This document shows positions 14,978 to 23,172 of a stretch of 35,269 nucleotides of DNA, one piece after another. Every line of letters starts with the position of its first letter. Within the stretch, counting starts at the first letter, position 1. The position numbers were made by a program, and so were the translations under genes. Below the pieces are notes generated by a model. The model did no database searches and was not told the origin of the DNA. It saw nothing but the letters and a program-made list of their open reading frames with translations. The stretch is from assembly GCA_902763085.1 (NCBI GenBank), contig CACWQW010000028.1, positions 1-35,269 on the forward strand, in the 5' to 3' direction. The DNA is from Dongibacter bovis. Its GTDB lineage: Bacteria; Bacillota; Negativicutes; Selenomonadales; Selenomonadaceae.

Positions 14978-16228
14978 TCATCCGGCGCTCCGCGCGGCGG
15001 GGCGTTCCGCACGCCCCGCCAGGGCGTCATGCGTTGCCTCCATCGCAGGGAGCCTGCTCCCCGCCAGGCACAGGCCGAGGAGCAGCCAGTAGCAGCGCGT
15101 GATATGGGTGAGGTTCATGTTCGTATCCGTCAGCCCCTCCATCTGTACGCCGAGCAAGACGAGGACACCGGTGAGCGCCGCCAGTGCCGCCGCGCGGTCT
15201 CCCCCATCGCTCTTGCGGCGGAACTGCCGCAAGAGCGCAAAGAGCACGAACCCGTGCAGCAGGAGGTAGGCGACGAAGCCGACGACGCCCTGCTCTGCCA
15301 GCACCTTGAGGAAGTTGTTGTGCGGGTGCCCGTGTCCCGTCCGCGGGTCGACGGGATTCGCCCGCTCCTTGGCGAGCGGCGAGATGTACTTCGTGTTGTA
15401 GAACAAGCTGTAGACGTCGTGACCGACGCCGAAGACCGGATAGTCCTGCCACATGGCGAACGCCGACTGCCACATGAGGTAGCGCTCCGTCGAGCTGCTC
15501 TCCGCATATGCATCGATCGAATCCGCCCGCAGGGAAAGCGCGGGGAAGAGTTGCCCGAAGACGAGCGCGAGCGCCACCGCTCCCGCCGCGAGGCGCAAAT
15601 AGGGCCGCCGCCCACGGCGCACGAGCAGCAGCAGGACGGCGAACGTGCCGATGAACGCGAGCCAAGCACCGCGCGTCTGCGTCAGGAGCAGCGTGACGAA
15701 CGCCAGCACGCCCGTCCCCCAGAGGAAGTACTTTCCGCGGTGCGAGAGCGGCAGACGCTCCGGCAGCAGCATCAGGACGGGAATCGACATCAGCATGAAG
15801 CTTCCCAGGAACACCGGGTGATTCGCGAAGCCGCCCGGGCGATAACCGCCGGCGAAACCGAACTGTGCCACCTGCCCCAGCGCCTTTGCATCGTTGAGCA
15901 GCGTCGAGAGCCCGAAGGCCAGCACCATCAGCGCGATCTGCCGCCAGCTGCGCAGGTAGAGGAGCGCCAGGACGAAGGGCAGCAGCCGGAACACCTCCGC
16001 CAGCGCCGCGGCAAAGCTCACGCCGGGCTCATAGGAAAAGCACGCCCCGCCAAACGCCACGGCCAGATACACATACAGCACTTGCTTCATCCTCGCGGGG
16101 AAGTGCAGGCGCTCCGGATAGCAGAAGAAATCCCGCAGGAAAACGAGCGCACCGATTCCCAGGAAAACGGAAAACCCTCCCGTCGAAACCTCCGAACAGA
16201 GCGCCATCAGCACGAGCAGATACGGCAT
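14978..16228 (-). CDS. waaL: O-antigen ligase (WaaL/Wzy-C family)
   Basis: A polytopic membrane protein with about 11-12 hydrophobic segments and one large periplasmic loop. That loop contains SSSTERYLMWQSAFAMW and the region GHGHPHNNFLKVLAEQG, the Wzy_C family signature with its conserved histidines; an upstream loop holds RPGGFANHPVFLG. In LPS-making bacteria such proteins attach O-antigen from undecaprenyl diphosphate to lipid A-core; a polymerase role cannot be excluded. The start is uncertain: the frame is open to 16426, but that overlaps the GT9 gene; ATG 16228 with GAGGTG 6 nt upstream gives 416 residues. The gap to the upstream gene is 130 nt without visible features. Confidence 0.82.
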   Translation of the reverse strand: MPYLLVLMALCSEVSTGGFSVFLGIGALVFLRDFFCYPERLHFPARMKQVLYVYLAVAFGGACFSYEPGVSFAAALAEVFRLLPFVLALLYLRSWRQIALMVLAFGLSTLLNDAKALGQVAQFGFAGGYRPGGFANHPVFLGSFMLMSIPVLMLLPERLPLSHRGKYFLWGTGVLAFVTLLLTQTRGAWLAFIGTFAVLLLLVRRGRRPYLRLAAGAVALALVFGQLFPALSLRADSIDAYAESSSTERYLMWQSAFAMWQDYPVFGVGHDVYSLFYNTKYISPLAKERANPVDPRTGHGHPHNNFLKVLAEQGVVGFVAYLLLHGFVLFALLRQFRRKSDGGDRAAALAALTGVLVLLGVQMEGLTDTNMNLTHITRCYWLLLGLCLAGSRLPAMEATHDALAGRAERPAARSAG

Positions 16229-16358
16229 CACGCGCACCTCGGGACATCGCAATCTCCCTAACAACTTTTCCGCCCTTTCTCTTGTCCTCTTCTCTCGGCC
16301 TCCGGGCAACTGCTCACCGCCAGCTGTAGGACTCCCGCCCTGACTCGTCCTGAAAAGC

Positions 16359-17447
16359 TCATCCTTTTGCTCCCCCCTGCTGCATGATCGCATTCTCCGC
16401 CTCGAGCAGTTCCTGGCAGGCCGCAAAGACAGCTGCGGGCGTCACGTGGTAGAGGCAGTCGGGCCTCGGTTGGCTGGGACATTCGTCTTCCCGGCAGGTA
16501 CAGGGGCAGCAGGGCTCGTCGCTCGTGAGCACGCGGGCGTTCTCACTGATGGGATGCCAGCGCCGAGGGCTCGTGCAGCCGTAGACGGTCACCATGGGGA
16601 CGCCGGCAGTCGCGGCGATGTGCGCCGTGCCGGTGTCGACGGTCACGAGGAGATCGCTCTGCCCGAAGAGCGCCGCGAGGCTCACGAGCGTCGTCTCGCC
16701 GCAGAAGTTCGCGACGGGGACGTGCATGGCGGCGCTGACCTCGGCGGCGTAGACGCGGTCGCCCGGAGCGCCGACGATGAAGAACGCGGCATCATAGCGA
16801 TCTGCGAGGCGGTCGACGAGCTCGACGAAGTACTCCTTCGGCCACGTCTTGAGCGGGAACGTCCCCTTGACACAGAGCCCGATCGTCTTCTCGTGCCGCG
16901 TGAGCTGGGAGAGCAACGCCTCGGCGGCAATCTCCGCCTCCTGCGGGATGCGCGCGAAGACAGGACGCGCGTGCGCCGTGCTCCCCGTGAAGCCGCGCAC
17001 GATCGCCTGGTACGTCTCCGCCTGCAGCGTCGCCTCGAGGTCGTGCTCGATGGGGATGACATCCGTGTAGAGCCACGTCACGCGGCTCGGCCGATCATCG
17101 AAGACGCGGTTGGGGCCGACGCGCACGGGGATGCGCGCGAGCCAGGCGAGCAGCGCGGGCCGGAGCTTCCGGTCGAACGACACCGAGAGATCGAAGTGAC
17201 GGCGACGGATGCGCTTGACCATCTCCATCATGCGCTTGAAGGATTTCTGCTTCGCCTGATAGTCAAAGACAAGCACGTGGTCGATGACGGGATTATTCTC
17301 AACGGCCTCCCGGCAGGCGGGCTTGACGAGCATCGTGATCTTCGCACTCGGGTACGCCTGCCGCAGGAGCGCCACCGCGCTCGTCGTGAGCACAACGTCG
17401 CCGAGGTTGACGAGCGCGTTGACAAGGATGTTATGGTACTGTTTCAT
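16359..17447 (-). CDS. GT9 family heptosyltransferase-like protein
   Basis: A 362-residue glycosyltransferase of family 9, the ADP-heptose:LPS heptosyltransferase family. ILVNALVNLGDVVLTTSAVALL at the N-terminus, GLCVKGTFPLKTWPKEYF in the middle, and the nucleotide-binding VTVDTGTAHIAATAGVPMVTVYG match the family. A cluster of cysteines near the C-terminus (CCPCTCREDECPSQ...C) is common in GT9 proteins from Firmicutes. It overlaps the upstream VirK-like gene by 4 nt (ATGA). The acceptor is unknown. It is one of three GT9 proteins in the window; it lies in the outer-core/O-antigen group rather than the heptose operon. Confidence 0.9.
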   Translation of the reverse strand: MKQYHNILVNALVNLGDVVLTTSAVALLRQAYPSAKITMLVKPACREAVENNPVIDHVLVFDYQAKQKSFKRMMEMVKRIRRRHFDLSVSFDRKLRPALLAWLARIPVRVGPNRVFDDRPSRVTWLYTDVIPIEHDLEATLQAETYQAIVRGFTGSTAHARPVFARIPQEAEIAAEALLSQLTRHEKTIGLCVKGTFPLKTWPKEYFVELVDRLADRYDAAFFIVGAPGDRVYAAEVSAAMHVPVANFCGETTLVSLAALFGQSDLLVTVDTGTAHIAATAGVPMVTVYGCTSPRRWHPISENARVLTSDEPCCPCTCREDECPSQPRPDCLYHVTPAAVFAACQELLEAENAIMQQGGAKG

Positions 17448-18343
17448 CGCCGTATCTCCTCGATCGCCGCCGCGACCTGCGCGTCGACATCATCCTGGAA
17501 CGCGTAGCGCTTGCGGTACGTCGCGCGCTTGCGCGTCGGGACCTCCTCCATCGTCTTGCGGTGCTCCGTGAGCGGCAGCTCGTAGAACCGCGCGTCCTCT
17601 GTGACCGCGCCGCCCGCCTCCTCCCAGAAGGCACCGAAGTCCGTCTTGAGCTTGCGGTCCCGCCGCAGGTGGTTCATGGCGTAGTAGCCGTCATTGCTCA
17701 CGGCGTAGATCCGCTCGACGCCGAAGCCGCGCGCGACCGCCTGCAGCAGGTAGAGGATGAGGTTCTTCGTGCGGTAGCGGTGCGCGCGCTTCGTCGTCTC
17801 CTTGATGACGTCGCGCGCGTTCGCCATGTTCGGCCCCTGCATGGCGCCGATGGTCAGCGTGCGCTCTCCGGCCGCATTCTTTCCGAGCCAGAACATGATC
17901 TGGTAGAGCGTGTCGCGCCCGAGGTACATGTCGAGCGCGAGCAGACCCTCCTTGCGCTGTCCCGGCTCCATGTGAAGCGCGGCATACCAGTCGAGGTCGT
18001 CCGCCGCCGCACGCCAGAGCGGGTAGGTCCCTTCCAGGTTGAGCTTCACATACCAGTCGGGTGAGAGGATCTGCTCCTCCTGCCGGAAATGCTCCTCGAT
18101 GAGCGCCACGCGCTCCGTGACCGTCGAGCCCGCGTAGAAGAAGGCGCGCGTCGCCTGCTCGATGGGCAGCTTGTTCGCCGCGTAGATCGCGCGCCGCGCC
18201 TCCGTCTCCTGGAAGAACGCCACGAGGCGCCGGAGGCTGCCGTAGTGCAGGTAGGCGCGCGCGACGAAGACGAGCGCGCGATGCGCCTCCCGCCATTTGC
18301 GGAGGCGGTAGATGTCCGTTGCGATAGAGAAAAAGTCGATCAT
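17444..18343 (-). CDS. VirK/YbjX family protein (DUF535)
   Basis: A 299-residue protein of the VirK/YbjX family. Characteristic stretches are REAHRALVFVARAYLHYGSL at the N-terminus, YPLWRAA, LTIGAMQGP, ARDVIKETTKRAHRYRTKNL and VERIYAVSNDGYYAMN. In Salmonella and E. coli relatives are PhoP-controlled and are linked to resistance to antimicrobial peptides and to LPS palmitoylation; the biochemical activity is not established. ATG 18343 overlaps the upstream GT2 stop (ATGA), and the gene overlaps the downstream GT9 likewise, so it is tightly embedded in an LPS operon, which supports an envelope role. No signal peptide or membrane helix is evident. Confidence 0.88.
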   Translation of the reverse strand: MIDFFSIATDIYRLRKWREAHRALVFVARAYLHYGSLRRLVAFFQETEARRAIYAANKLPIEQATRAFFYAGSTVTERVALIEEHFRQEEQILSPDWYVKLNLEGTYPLWRAAADDLDWYAALHMEPGQRKEGLLALDMYLGRDTLYQIMFWLGKNAAGERTLTIGAMQGPNMANARDVIKETTKRAHRYRTKNLILYLLQAVARGFGVERIYAVSNDGYYAMNHLRRDRKLKTDFGAFWEEAGGAVTEDARFYELPLTEHRKTMEEVPTRKRATYRKRYAFQDDVDAQVAAAIEEIRR

Positions 18344-19122
18344 GAGTTCGTCTCGTCTCCTACATGGCGGTTCGTCTTGCCGAGATAATAGAGCTTGACG
18401 TACTTCGCCATGGTATAGAAATAATGGAACGACGCGAGCACGAAGCCGATGCGCCCGTCCCTCCAGCCGCCGCGAAGGACGTACATGCGGAAGGACGCCC
18501 AGAGCGGGTGCAGGAGGAAGTCTGCGAGGTGTGCCCGTCGCCCCGCCTGCTGCATCTTCTCCGCAGCGAGCGTCGTGTAGAAGTTCAATTTCCCGAAATA
18601 GTGGTTCCAGTCGCGATACGGGTAATGGATCATATAGGCATCCTCGGGCAGGCACCGCTCCTCATAGGGATGGTGGAACGCGGGGTGCACGAAGCCCGTC
18701 ACGTACGTCCCCTCCTTCGGCAGCAGGCGGATGACGTAGTCGGGAAACCAGCCACCATGGCGCAGCGGCTGCTCCCAGAAGTAGTTGAGCCGCGCGTTGA
18801 GGTACGCGTAGCGGCGGTCATCGGCGGCGACGATCGCCTGCACCCGTTCGCGCAAACGCTCTGAGATCCGCTCGTCCGCATCGAGGAACAGGATCCATTC
18901 ATGGCGCGCCTGCCCGATCGCGAACGTCTGCTGCGCGCCCCAATCCCCCGCGAGGGCACGCTGGACAACGCGCGCACCGAGCCCCTCGGCGAGCGCCGGC
19001 GTCCCGTCGTCGCTGAAATCATCGATGACCACGATCTCATCGGCGAACGCGGCACTTTTGATGCAGTCCTCGATGTTCTTCTCTTCATTTTTCGCTAGGA
19101 TCAAGACGGATAGTTTCGCCAT
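18340..19122 (-). CDS. GT2 glycosyltransferase, WaaE/KdtX-like
   Basis: A 260-residue glycosyltransferase of family 2. LSVLILAKNEEKNIEDCIKS at 4-22, VVIDDFSDDGT at 31-41, and D81-A-D83-E with ERIS match the WaaE/KdtX subgroup that adds glucose to inner-core heptose in other bacteria. HGGWFPDYVIRLLPK and HYPYRDWNHYF are also typical. ATG 19122 is chosen because AGGAGAG lies just upstream; a GTG at 19137 overlaps the previous stop codon (GTGA) but has no binding site. The sugar and acceptor are inferred from the family only. Confidence 0.88.
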   Translation of the reverse strand: MAKLSVLILAKNEEKNIEDCIKSAAFADEIVVIDDFSDDGTPALAEGLGARVVQRALAGDWGAQQTFAIGQARHEWILFLDADERISERLRERVQAIVAADDRRYAYLNARLNYFWEQPLRHGGWFPDYVIRLLPKEGTYVTGFVHPAFHHPYEERCLPEDAYMIHYPYRDWNHYFGKLNFYTTLAAEKMQQAGRRAHLADFLLHPLWASFRMYVLRGGWRDGRIGFVLASFHYFYTMAKYVKLYYLGKTNRHVGDETNS

Positions 19123-19133
19123 AGCCTCTCCTG

Positions 19134-20282
19134 TCACTGCGCGAGGATCGCGGCGATCCCCCGGGCGAAGTTCGCCGGGCTGTACGTCGCCGCTGCCTGC
19201 GCGAGCGCCGCCGCGTACTGTGGCTGCCGCTCGTCGAACGTATTGATGAACTCCTCAAGCGCCGCCTTGAGCGCGCCGAGATCGCCGCTCGGGAACGTCC
19301 TGCCGATCGGATAGGCGGCGAAGACCTCAGGATTCATGTCGTCGCTCGCGACGACGGGTTTCTCGAAGCCGATTGCCGTGAAGAGCATGCCGCCCCAGTG
19401 GTAGCGGTAGCGCGGCGCGGAGTACGGCATGAGCAGCGCGTCGACGCCCGCGATGGCGCGCTGCCAGTCGGCGCCGATGAGCCCCTTATGGAGGAAGGTC
19501 ACGCCGCCGCGCCCCGCGTACTCCCCGATGATGCGCTCGAAATCCTCCGCGTCCTCGGGATGCATCGTCGATCCCTGCACGAGCAGGCGGACGGGACGCG
19601 TGTAGTGCCCCGCGAAATAGGCCTCGAGGAAGTCGCGCAGCCGCTTCTCGCGGCGATACTGCCCGAAGAAGCCGATCGTGAGCGGCGCGTCAGGCGCGAG
19701 GCGCTGCCCTGCCGCCGGACGCCAGTCGATGTCCCGCGGCACGAACGTCGGCGGGTAGAGGTACCTGACATTCGGCGCCGTCTCGCCGAAGATCGACTGC
19801 GAGAAGGTCAGCACCGTCGGCCGGATGGCGGGAAACGGCGCGAGCCGCGCCGCAGCGCGCAGGAACTTCGGCGCCTCATGTGGGTTGATGCCGTGCAGGA
19901 TGAAGAGCACGGGCACGGGCGAGCGGCGCAAGCGGCTCTGCGCGAGCGCGCGCAGGTAGCGGTACGTCGATGTCGGCAGGATGAGCGCGTCGAACGCGCC
20001 CGCAGACGCAAGGGCGGCGAGCTGCCGGTACCAAGACAGGCGGCGCAGCTCACGCGCTGCCGTCCGCATGAGGCGGTGCACGCCGCGCACGTCGTGATAG
20101 GAGACGACGGCACCGCGCAGCGTGTGAACCGGCACATGGTAGTCGAGCGCGAAGCAGAATCCCTCGGGGACGTAGAACGAGACTTCATGGCCGAGCTTCG
20201 TAAGTTCCTCCACGAGGATGCGGTCGAAATCGACCTCATGCCCGCCCGGCGTCATGATATTCTCAAAAATAGCGATGCGCAT
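19134..20282 (-). CDS. Family 4-type (GT-B) glycosyltransferase
   Basis: A 382-residue GT-B-fold glycosyltransferase, first gene of the LPS cluster. The N-terminus MRIAIFENIMTPGGHEVDFDRILVEEL has the glycine-rich acceptor-side loop. The C-terminal domain has IGFFGQYRREKRL, RLLVQGSTM, VTFLHKGLIG and the donor-binding region MLFTAIGFEKPVVAS with the acidic residue of the E-X7-E-type motif weakly conserved. ATG 20282 is chosen because GGAGAG lies 7 nt upstream. The donor and acceptor sugars cannot be deduced. A good promoter lies 33 nt upstream, divergent from the plus-strand gene. Confidence 0.85.
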   Translation of the reverse strand: MRIAIFENIMTPGGHEVDFDRILVEELTKLGHEVSFYVPEGFCFALDYHVPVHTLRGAVVSYHDVRGVHRLMRTAARELRRLSWYRQLAALASAGAFDALILPTSTYRYLRALAQSRLRRSPVPVLFILHGINPHEAPKFLRAAARLAPFPAIRPTVLTFSQSIFGETAPNVRYLYPPTFVPRDIDWRPAAGQRLAPDAPLTIGFFGQYRREKRLRDFLEAYFAGHYTRPVRLLVQGSTMHPEDAEDFERIIGEYAGRGGVTFLHKGLIGADWQRAIAGVDALLMPYSAPRYRYHWGGMLFTAIGFEKPVVASDDMNPEVFAAYPIGRTFPSGDLGALKAALEEFINTFDERQPQYAAALAQAAATYSPANFARGIAAILAQ

Positions 20283-20314
20283 AGCGTCTCTCCGCCCCCT
20301 CTTCAATGGTTCCT

Positions 20315-20343
20315 ATTCTACCTTATCCATTAGAGGTTCGCAA
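20315..20343 (-). promoter_or_regulatory. Promoter of the LPS glycosyltransferase operon
   Basis: On the minus strand TTGCGA (20343-20338), 17-bp spacer, TAGAAT (20320-20315). It should drive the genes from 20282 down to at least 14978. Confidence 0.7.
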
Positions 20344-20421
20344 GCGTCAATTCCTGCCCGCACCGTGGCGTCACGTGCGCCGCCGCATTTCGAAAGAAAA
20401 CCCCAGCGCCGCGCCGTTCTA

Positions 20422-20430
20422 TGATATAAT
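20422..20430 (+). promoter_or_regulatory. Extended -10 promoter of the sulfatase-family gene
   Basis: TGATATAAT fits an extended -10 element (TGnTATAAT). No good -35 is present about 17 bp upstream, as is usual for extended -10 promoters. Transcription would start about 25 nt before the ATG. Confidence 0.6.
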
Positions 20431-20461
20431 AGGAAATCATCGATGAGGGAGCGATCAAGTC

Positions 20462-22486
20462 ATGGACTTTGCTTATTACTTCTCCGGCGCGCAGGCGGAC
20501 TTCCTGCTGATGCTGCTCGCGCCGCTCGCCTGCGCGGTCTTCCGCGCGCTCTTCCTCGTGCGCTATCGGACGCACGGTTACGCGCCGGCACAGCTCGCCT
20601 CCAGCTTCCGCTACGCCTTCTGGTGGGGCATGGATTTCAACGCGTACCTCTTCCTCGCGCTGCTCGTCTGCGCGAGCCTGCCCGCCGCGCTCGTGCCCGC
20701 GTTCCGGCCGCTCGCGGACACCGTGTGCACCGTGCTGACCTCCGCCTATCTCCTCGTCCTCTACTTCGCGTTCCTCGGGAAGATGATCTTCTACGAGCAT
20801 TTCCACGATACGTTCAATCCCACGGTCCGCCTCGGCTTCCACGCGGACAAGAAGAATTTCGCCGATATCTTCTTCCACCAGCACCACGGCGCGCTGCTGC
20901 TGCTCAGCCTGCCGCTCTACGTCGCCCTCTGCACCGCCGCCGCGCAAGGGCTGCTCGCGCTGCCGCGCCTGCCGTACGAGGCGTTCGCGCCCGCAGGCGG
21001 CGCCGCGCGCATCGCCTGCAATGCCGCGGTCTTCCTCCTCTCGATCGTGCTCTTTTACTGGCTGCGCTACGGCGGCACGCTCAACCACCGCCAGAAGCCG
21101 GAGTGGGACGATATCCCGCCGCGCGTGAAGGAGGACACGCTGCTCGCCAAGGCGACGATGGACGACCTCATCGCGCTCGAGCTCGCCTGGAAAAAGCACG
21201 TGAGCGACGCCGAGCGCCATACGGACGACGAGGCGCGCGCGTACCTCGCGCCGATTCTGCCGGAGGGGTCCGGACGGGCGGAGGACCCCCTCGCGCTCTT
21301 TTCGCGCGCGACGGCGGGGCCGCGGATCGCTCGCCCCTCACATATCTTCCTGCTCTACGGCGAGAGCCACGCGCAGGCGCCGCTCGACCTCCCGTATCAG
21401 CGCCTCGGGCTCATGGAGGCGAGCCTGCGCTTCCGCGCCGACCCGCATACCGTCACGAAGGATCATTTCCTCTCCGCTGGCATGACGTCGCGCCCGTCGC
21501 TCGTGAGCCTCTTCACGGGACTCTACGACTGCGACATGGAGCTCAACGAGATGGGCGCGTTCTGGCAGCGGACGTTCCCCGACTCCCTGCCGCAGCTCCT
21601 GCGCCGCCTCGGCTATCGCACGGAGTACTGGTACGGCGGCGCGCTCAACCACGGCTCCATGGAGCATTTCGTGCCCGCCGTTGGCTTCGACGCCTGGCAC
21701 GCAGGACCTGACATCTGCGCGAAGGACGCGCCGCGCACGTGGCTCGGCATCTACGACCACGTCTTCCTCGAGGAGGCAGCGAAACGCATCGAAGCCGCGG
21801 CGGATGCGCCCGTCTGCCACTTCCTCTACACGACGTCGAACCACGGACCGTTCCAGCTGCCCTACGAGGAATACGGCTTCGACCTCGCGCGCGTGATGAA
21901 GGACGCGCCGGAGGTCGCGGCGCGCCTCGCGCACGACAAGAAGACCTGCCGTCGCATGGGTAGTATCTGGTACGCCGACCAGGCGCTCATTCGCTTCGCG
22001 GAGCGCATGAAGAAAGATTTCCCCGACAGCCTCATCCTCATCACGGGCGACCACGCGTTCGGCGCGCTCCCCTACGAGTACGACGTCGCGAAGCGGCGGG
22101 AGCCGACGATCCGCGAGGCGGTGCTCACGTCGTTCGCCCTCTATCACCGCGAGCTCACGCCCGCGATGCTGCCCGCGCGCATCGGCTGCCACATGAACAT
22201 CACGCCGACGCTCCTCGAGCTCATCGCGCCCGCAGGCTTCGCGTACCACTCGCCGTTCGCGCCGCTGACGGCGCCGCTCGATCACGTCGTGACGCCCTAC
22301 TGCTGGGAGACGGAGACGGCGATCGGCGACTATCGGAGCGGCAAGGCGCAGCCGCTTCGAGTGACGGACGAAGCGCTCCCGACAGAGGCGCGCGAAGCAT
22401 TCCGCGCGGAGCGCGACGCGCTCTGCGAGCTCACGGGCTGGTACGTGCGCCATCCGGAGCTCCTGCCTGCGGTGCCGCGCGTCTGA
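20462..22486 (+). CDS. LTA synthase-like membrane phosphotransferase (sulfatase superfamily)
   Basis: A 674-residue protein with about five hydrophobic segments in the first 205 residues (12-35, 58-80, 88-112, 143-168, 183-203), then an extracytoplasmic alkaline phosphatase-like domain. IFLLYGESHAQAP (295-307) supplies the metal-binding Glu301; SAGMTSRPSLVSLFTG (338-353) holds the likely nucleophile T342; NHGPF (460-464) and ITGDHAFG (527-534) supply His461, Asp530 and His531. This is the layout of LtaS, OpgB and phosphoethanolamine/phosphoglycerol transferases. It may decorate LPS or glycans with phosphoglycerol; the donor is not deducible. The only long plus-strand gene here, monocistronic, with GAGGGAG 10 nt before the ATG and a terminator after it. 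Confidence 0.88.
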   Translation: MDFAYYFSGAQADFLLMLLAPLACAVFRALFLVRYRTHGYAPAQLASSFRYAFWWGMDFNAYLFLALLVCASLPAALVPAFRPLADTVCTVLTSAYLLVLYFAFLGKMIFYEHFHDTFNPTVRLGFHADKKNFADIFFHQHHGALLLLSLPLYVALCTAAAQGLLALPRLPYEAFAPAGGAARIACNAAVFLLSIVLFYWLRYGGTLNHRQKPEWDDIPPRVKEDTLLAKATMDDLIALELAWKKHVSDAERHTDDEARAYLAPILPEGSGRAEDPLALFSRATAGPRIARPSHIFLLYGESHAQAPLDLPYQRLGLMEASLRFRADPHTVTKDHFLSAGMTSRPSLVSLFTGLYDCDMELNEMGAFWQRTFPDSLPQLLRRLGYRTEYWYGGALNHGSMEHFVPAVGFDAWHAGPDICAKDAPRTWLGIYDHVFLEEAAKRIEAAADAPVCHFLYTTSNHGPFQLPYEEYGFDLARVMKDAPEVAARLAHDKKTCRRMGSIWYADQALIRFAERMKKDFPDSLILITGDHAFGALPYEYDVAKRREPTIREAVLTSFALYHRELTPAMLPARIGCHMNITPTLLELIAPAGFAYHSPFAPLTAPLDHVVTPYCWETETAIGDYRSGKAQPLRVTDEALPTEAREAFRAERDALCELTGWYVRHPELLPAVPRV

Positions 22487-22511
22487 GGCAGAGGGGAACG
22501 ATAGGAACGCA

Positions 22512-22560
22512 AAAACCGGTGCTCTCGGTACGTCATGAACGCACCTGGAGCGCCGGTTTT
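22512..22560. terminator. Bidirectional terminator between convergent genes
   Basis: AAAACCGGTGCTC (22512-22524) pairs with GAGCGCCGGTTTT (22548-22560), one mismatch, 23-nt loop. T-rich tracts lie on both strands (TTTTCTCTTT on plus, TTTTTGCG on minus). It serves the plus-strand sulfatase gene and the minus-strand heptose operon ending in gmhB. Confidence 0.8.
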
Positions 22561-22629
22561 CTCTTTCTCAACATATCCAAAGCCATCGACTGACAGAAGA
22601 AGCCCCCGCCTTCCAAAGCGGCGAGCACT

Positions 22630-23172
22630 TCACCCCACGGCGCGCCGCACGAGGTCGAGCAGGCTGCCCCCCGTGTAGCGCACGCCGCGCACGCACGCGC
22701 GCCGCGCGCACTCCATGTCCGTCTCCGTGTCGCCGACGAAATAGGAGCGCGCCCTGTCGATCGAGAAGTCGCGGCAGGCGCGGTCGACGAGGCCGGGCGC
22801 GGGCTTGCGGCAGGCGCACGCCTTCGCGTACTGCGGCACGCTGCCCTCGGGATGGTGCGGGCAGTAGTAGAGCGCGTCGAGGTGGGCGCCGCGCGCGCGG
22901 AGCTCGCCGTTCATCCAGTCGTAGACGCGCACGACGTCGCGCTCGGGGAAGAAGCCGCGCGCGACGCCGCTCTGGTTCGTGACGAGGATCGCGAGGAACC
23001 CGCGGTCGTTGACGTAGCGGATGGCCTCGCGCGCGCCGGGGATCCACTCGAAGTCCTCCGGCCGGTGCAGGTAGTGAACGTCGACGTTGAGCGTGCCATC
23101 GCGGTCGAAGAAGACGGCCCTGCGGCAGGGCGTACCCTCAGGCTCCGCCTGCGCGCGCGCGTCAGTCGCCAT
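22630..23172 (-). CDS. gmhB: D-glycero-D-manno-heptose 1,7-bisphosphate phosphatase
   Basis: A 180-residue HAD-family phosphatase that removes the C7 phosphate of heptose bisphosphate before nucleotide activation. The HAD motif FFDRDGTLNVDVHYL lies at 21-35; VTNQSGVARG is motif II; the Zn-binding loop is C-P-H-H-P...ACACRKP (two histidines, three cysteines); FVGDTETDMECARRA is motif IV. The length is typical. Its ATG overlaps the hldD stop by 11 nt, so it is translationally coupled to that gene. It is the last gene of the heptose operon. Confidence 0.94.
   Translation of the reverse strand: MATDARAQAEPEGTPCRRAVFFDRDGTLNVDVHYLHRPEDFEWIPGAREAIRYVNDRGFLAILVTNQSGVARGFFPERDVVRVYDWMNGELRARGAHLDALYYCPHHPEGSVPQYAKACACRKPAPGLVDRACRDFSIDRARSYFVGDTETDMECARRACVRGVRYTGGSLLDLVRRAVG

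Noticed and set aside
16029..16247. Short frame starting at ATG 16247 after AGGGAG, in a different frame from the O-antigen ligase
   Set aside because: Its sequence is arginine/glycine-rich shadow; the membrane helices and Wzy_C motif are in the ligase frame. It does show that the ligase start is uncertain.
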